Below are positions 6,357 to 8,951 of a stretch of DNA of 8,951 nucleotides, piece after piece. The position numbers and the translations under genes were made by a program. The stretch comes from an uncultured Lachnospiraceae bacterium (GTDB lineage: Bacteria > Bacillota > Clostridia > Lachnospirales > Lachnospiraceae), in contig OMRF01000087.1 of the NCBI GenBank assembly GCA_900313435.1, positions 1-8,951 of the forward strand, read 5' to 3'. The notes below the pieces were generated by a model. That model was not told where the DNA came from and did not search any database. It saw only the letters and a program-made list of their open reading frames with translations. Position 1 is the first letter of the stretch; each line of letters starts with the position of its first letter.

Positions 6357-8450
6357 TTACTGGTCTGCGTTTTCTGCAAGGAGCGCGGCTCTTGCTTCAA
6401 CTTCCTTCTGCTGTACATCGGAGGGAGCCTGCTGATAACGGAGGAATTCGTAGGAAAAATCACCGGTTCCGCCTGTTATGGAACGAAGATCCTTGCCGTA
6501 GCCGAAAAGTTCTGATGAAGGGATCTCGGCGCGGACCGTGGTCTTGCCGCCCTCTCCCGCATCCATACCAAGGACTCTCGCGCGGCGCTTATTGAGATCT
6601 CCCATCACATCACCTGTATATTCATCGGGGCAGACGACGGAGAGGGATTCGATCGGCTCAAGCAGTATGGGCTTTGCAGCCATAATACCCTTCTTCAGCG
6701 CCACATTTGATGCGGTCTTGAAGGCCATTTCCGAGGAATCAACGGGATGATAGGAACCGTCATAGAGGTTTGCCTTGATTCCAACTACAGGATAGCCGGC
6801 AAGCGGACCTGCCTTTACGCCTTCCTGAAGACCCTTTTCAACTGCCGGGAAGTAATTCTTAGGAACGTTACCGCCTACTACGGATTCGGTAAAGATATAA
6901 GCCTCTTCAAGGTTTCCTGAAGGCTCGAATGTCATCTTTACATGACCGTACTGACCATGACCGCCGGTCTGCTTCTTGTATTTGTTGTCTATATCCGCTT
7001 TTCCCTGAATAGTTTCCTTGAAAGCTACAAGAGGCTTCTCAAGATCTATCTCAACCTTGTAGTCTTCCTTCAGGATCTCCCGTACAATATCAATCTGCTG
7101 CTCTGAAAGCCCATAGATCAGAAGCTGGTGGTTCGCGGCATCCACTTCGGTCTTGATCGTAAGGTTCTCCTGTCCAATCTTTGAAAGGGCCTGGGCTGCC
7201 TTGTCCTCCTCGCCCTTTTTCTTAACGATATATCTCATGCAGGTGTAGGGAACAGGAAGACCGCTCTTCACAAAGATCACGGGTTTTGACTTTGTGGAAA
7301 GTGTGTCGGTAGTCTTTGTTTTTGAAAGCTTTGAAAGGGCTCCGATGTCGCCGGCGTGAAGTTCCGAAACCTCTTCTGCCTTTGAGCCTGTCAGCGTATA
7401 GATTTTTCCAATCTTTTCCTCGGATTCCGTCTTCTGATTCCACATGAGATCATCTGTCTTCAGCACACCTGAATTCACCTTGATGAAAGAATAGGTTCCG
7501 ACGAAGGGATCCACCATGGTCTTCCAGACATAGGCTGACTTCGGAAGTGAGAAGTCGTAATTCGCATTGAAGACATCATTGGTATCGGCATTGATCCCGA
7601 CGCATTCCCTCTGCTCGGGAGAAGGCATATACTTCACTATATCCACCATCATGGTGAACTGACCACGGTTCAATATATTCGAGCCCATCATCACAGGAAC
7701 GATATCGCCTGTGTTCACGCTCTTTCGAAGAGCCTGCCTTATCTCGTCCTCAGAGAATTCCTCACCATTGAAGTAACGATCCATGAATTCCTCGGAGGTC
7801 TCAGCCACGGATTCCATGAGATCCTCTCTGTAGGTATCAAGATATTCCTTGCTGTAGTCAGGAACATCGGAATGCTCTACCTTTCCGTCCTTGTTCCACT
7901 TTTTCCCGATCTTCTGGATAACGTTCACGTAGCCCGTGAACTCACCGTTTTCCCTGACGGGAAGGTGGAAGGGCGCGATCTTCTTTCCGTAGAGTGCCCT
8001 AAGATCCTCAACGACCTGCCTGTATGAAGCATCATCAATATCCATATCGGTAACAAAGAACATACGGGGCATATTGTACTTTTCACAGAGCTCCCATGCC
8101 CTCTTCGTTCCAGATTCCACACCGTTCTTTCCTGAGACGACGATGATCGCTGAATCAGCGGCGGTCATTGCTTCACTCACTTCACCAAGGAAATCGAGTG
8201 ATCCGGGAGTATCGATTACATTGATCTTTGAATCTTCCCAGGGAATCGGAATCACGGAAGTCTGTATCGAGATCTTTCTCTTGATCTCCTGTTTGCCATA
8301 GTCGCTTATGGTATTCCCGGCATCAACCGTTCCGGCTCTTTTCGTAAGTCCGGCAAGGAAAGCCATGGACTCTGCGAGAGAAGTCTTTCCCGAGCCTGAA
8401 TGACCAAGCAGTGCAACGTTTCTGATCTTGTCTGTTGTGTAAACTTTCAT
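6357..8450 (-). CDS. EF-G-like translational GTPase (EF-G paralogue, FusA2-type)
   Basis: A complete 697-residue protein with EF-G architecture. The G domain starts with P-loop GHSGSGKTS (16-24). Switch I reads KRKISI (57-62), with Ser where canonical EF-G has the G2 Thr (RGITI). G3 is DTPGSLDF (80-87), and the G4 position is VTDMD (133-137). Domain II follows from about 300. Domain IV holds QTGGHGQYGHVK (494-505) and the tip loop DGSYHPVDSSEMAFK (564-578). Domain V has EPIESLSVVCPDEYTGDVMGDL (598-619). Compared with canonical EF-G, the catalytic His after DTPG is Ser, and NKxD has become TDMD. I believe VTDMD recurs in clostridial EF-G-like proteins, so it is probably family-typical rather than decay. 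It is unlikely to be the housekeeping fusA, which normally sits in the str operon with rpsL, rpsG and tuf. It may assist translocation or ribosome recycling, but its role is not established. A GGGGG run (8466-8462) lies 11 nt before the ATG as a weak SD. It is probably monocistronic, with its own terminator. Confidence 0.93.
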   Translation of the reverse strand: MKVYTTDKIRNVALLGHSGSGKTSLAESMAFLAGLTKRAGTVDAGNTISDYGKQEIKRKISIQTSVIPIPWEDSKINVIDTPGSLDFLGEVSEAMTAADSAIIVVSGKNGVESGTKRAWELCEKYNMPRMFFVTDMDIDDASYRQVVEDLRALYGKKIAPFHLPVRENGEFTGYVNVIQKIGKKWNKDGKVEHSDVPDYSKEYLDTYREDLMESVAETSEEFMDRYFNGEEFSEDEIRQALRKSVNTGDIVPVMMGSNILNRGQFTMMVDIVKYMPSPEQRECVGINADTNDVFNANYDFSLPKSAYVWKTMVDPFVGTYSFIKVNSGVLKTDDLMWNQKTESEEKIGKIYTLTGSKAEEVSELHAGDIGALSKLSKTKTTDTLSTKSKPVIFVKSGLPVPYTCMRYIVKKKGEEDKAAQALSKIGQENLTIKTEVDAANHQLLIYGLSEQQIDIVREILKEDYKVEIDLEKPLVAFKETIQGKADIDNKYKKQTGGHGQYGHVKMTFEPSGNLEEAYIFTESVVGGNVPKNYFPAVEKGLQEGVKAGPLAGYPVVGIKANLYDGSYHPVDSSEMAFKTASNVALKKGIMAAKPILLEPIESLSVVCPDEYTGDVMGDLNKRRARVLGMDAGEGGKTTVRAEIPSSELFGYGKDLRSITGGTGDFSYEFLRYQQAPSDVQQKEVEARAALLAENADQ

Positions 8451-8510
8451 ATGCGATCTAACCCCCTTTTTTGCCTTTTGATTCTGCTGTCATTTTCGGA
8501 CAACAGTAAC

Positions 8511-8539
8511 AGTTTACTAAATATGTTCGTCGAAAACAA
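8511..8539 (-). promoter_or_regulatory. Putative promoter of the EF-G-like gene
   Basis: Minus-strand TTGTTT (8539-8534), a 17-bp spacer and TAAACT (8516-8511) give a moderate match to a sigma-A promoter (3/6 and 4/6). The predicted start, near 8504, leaves a leader of about 54 nt. The -35 lies inside the 14-bp palindrome at 8535-8548. The leader also holds a tandem AACAGT AACAGT (plus strand 8502-8513). This is the best candidate in the 136-nt divergent intergenic region but is not strong. Confidence 0.4.
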
Positions 8540-8548
8540 TCGATTGTT
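8535..8548. promoter_or_regulatory. Perfect 14-bp palindrome, candidate operator between divergent genes
   Basis: AACAATCGATTGTT equals its own reverse complement. The core AATCGATT fits the AANCGNTT pattern common to LacI-family operators, but the outer bases do not match a CcpA cre site, which needs TG...CA. It overlaps the putative -35 of the EF-G-like gene and is centred about 45 bp before the predicted tyrA start point, so one protein could affect both genes. The binding protein is unknown and function is inferred from symmetry and position. Confidence 0.45.
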
Positions 8549-8574
8549 GTAAAAAATGACAAAAGAAAAACCGT

Positions 8575-8580
8575 TATACT
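8575..8580 (+). promoter_or_regulatory. -10 box of tyrA, predicting a leaderless mRNA
   Basis: TATACT lies 6 nt before the tyrA ATG, so the A of the ATG is the seventh base after the box, the usual position for a transcription start. No good -35 is found at 16-18 bp spacing; that region is A-rich (8551-8556). ATGACA at 8556-8561 is too close, with a 13-bp gap. The upstream palindrome could bind an activator that compensates. The -10 is the same hexamer as that of rex. Confidence 0.5.
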
Positions 8581-8586
8581 TCTATC

Positions 8587-8951
8587 ATGGAAAACAGATC
8601 TTACAAAAAAGCGGGTTTCCTTGGTCTCGGACTGATAGGAGGCTCTATAGCAAAGGCGATAAAAAAGTATCACCCGGACGTGAAGCTAATAGCAAATGCA
8701 TCATCGGAAAGTACTATCTCTTTAGCCTTCTCGGACGGTGTTATTGAAAATGACACACTTTTGCCTTTGTCAGAGTTTTCTTCCTGTGACATAGTCTTCC
8801 TCTGTGCTCCCGTGGATGTGAATCAGAGATATATGAAGGAACTTAAGGAGGTTTTGAAGAAAGACACTCTTCTCACCGATGTCGGTTCTGTAAAGACTCC
8901 GATCACACAGGCCTTTGAAGAGTCAGGGCTTTCCTGCTCATTCATAGGCGG
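8587..8951 (+). CDS. tyrA: Prephenate dehydrogenase (N-terminal part; 3' end beyond window)
   Basis: TyrA oxidatively decarboxylates prephenate to 4-hydroxyphenylpyruvate in tyrosine biosynthesis. 121 codons are visible, out of roughly 280-370 in the family. The Rossmann nucleotide-binding motif GFLGLGLIGGS (10-20) is the family hallmark. It is followed by DIVFLCAPV (68-76) and TDVGSVKTP (97-105), and the window ends at FIGG, where TyrA proteins continue with the HPMAG motif. At the end of the second strand the sequence is LIANASSES (34-42). It lacks the acidic residue usual for NAD-specific enzymes, so coenzyme preference is open. The ATG at 8587 is the only sensible start: the upstream frame closes at TGA 8557-8559 with no alternative start codon. 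No SD is present. It is the only plus-strand gene and is divergent from the EF-G-like gene. Neighbouring aromatic-pathway genes may lie to the right, out of view. Confidence 0.93.
   Translation, partial: MENRSYKKAGFLGLGLIGGSIAKAIKKYHPDVKLIANASSESTISLAFSDGVIENDTLLPLSEFSSCDIVFLCAPVDVNQRYMKELKEVLKKDTLLTDVGSVKTPITQAFEESGLSCSFIG

Noticed and set aside
8502..8513. Tandem AACAGT AACAGT in the leader of the EF-G-like gene
   Set aside because: Two copies of a 6-mer are too short to separate from chance.
8547..8562. Rex-like dyad TTGT...ACAA upstream of tyrA
   Set aside because: The total length is 16 bp, or 19 bp from the neighbouring TTGT, instead of 18, and the inner TTAA/TCAC-type bases do not match, so it is not a credible Rex operator.
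8458..8747. Short frames on both strands across the divergent intergenic region and the start of tyrA
   Set aside because: The minus-strand frame covers the promoters and tyrA start in antisense. The plus-strand frame is out of phase with tyrA. Neither has a credible SD or a recognisable protein.

Overview
The window comes from a bacterial chromosome. Moderate GC content, Shine-Dalgarno (SD) sites of the AGGAGG/TAAGGA type, a Firmicutes-type Rex repressor, a YdiF-like ABC-F protein and an EF-G paralogue with a VTDMD motif all point to Clostridia. Lachnospiraceae is the most likely family, but this is an impression from protein style and not a database result. All the complete genes are housekeeping or accessory-translation genes, all are intact, and the window is gene-dense. 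I see no mobile element, CRISPR array, rRNA or tRNA.

Layout, right to left along the minus strand. An EF-G-like translational GTPase (8450 to 6357) has its own putative promoter and ends at a strong intrinsic terminator (6324-6295). A new transcription unit then starts at an extended -10 promoter (about 6263). It encodes leucyl-tRNA synthetase from a TTG start (6201 to 3739), NADP-type isocitrate dehydrogenase (3728 to 2514), a YdiF-like ABC-F ATPase (2514 to 598) and the redox repressor Rex (564 to beyond position 1). Gaps are 10 nt, a 1-nt stop/start overlap (TAATG) and 33 nt, with no terminator between them, so these four look like one operon. Rex also has a near-consensus promoter of its own that overlaps the ABC-F stop codon. 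On the plus strand, prephenate dehydrogenase (tyrA) starts at 8587, divergent from the EF-G-like gene, and runs off the right edge.

How the genes relate: leuS, the ABC-F gene and the EF-G-like gene concern translation. Isocitrate dehydrogenase supplies 2-oxoglutarate and NADPH, mainly for glutamate synthesis. Rex senses NADH/NAD+. TyrA belongs to tyrosine biosynthesis. The ABC-F/rex neighbourhood resembles the ydiF...ydiH(rex) region of Bacillus subtilis.

I did not find a convincing undescribed system. The most interesting signals are regulatory. Both rex and tyrA have a TATACT -10 box only 6-8 nt before the ATG and no SD, which predicts leaderless mRNAs. A perfect 14-bp palindrome lies in the EF-G-like/tyrA divergent intergenic region. 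The EF-G-like protein has non-canonical GTPase motifs: PGS where EF-G has the catalytic PGH, and TDMD where it has NKxD.
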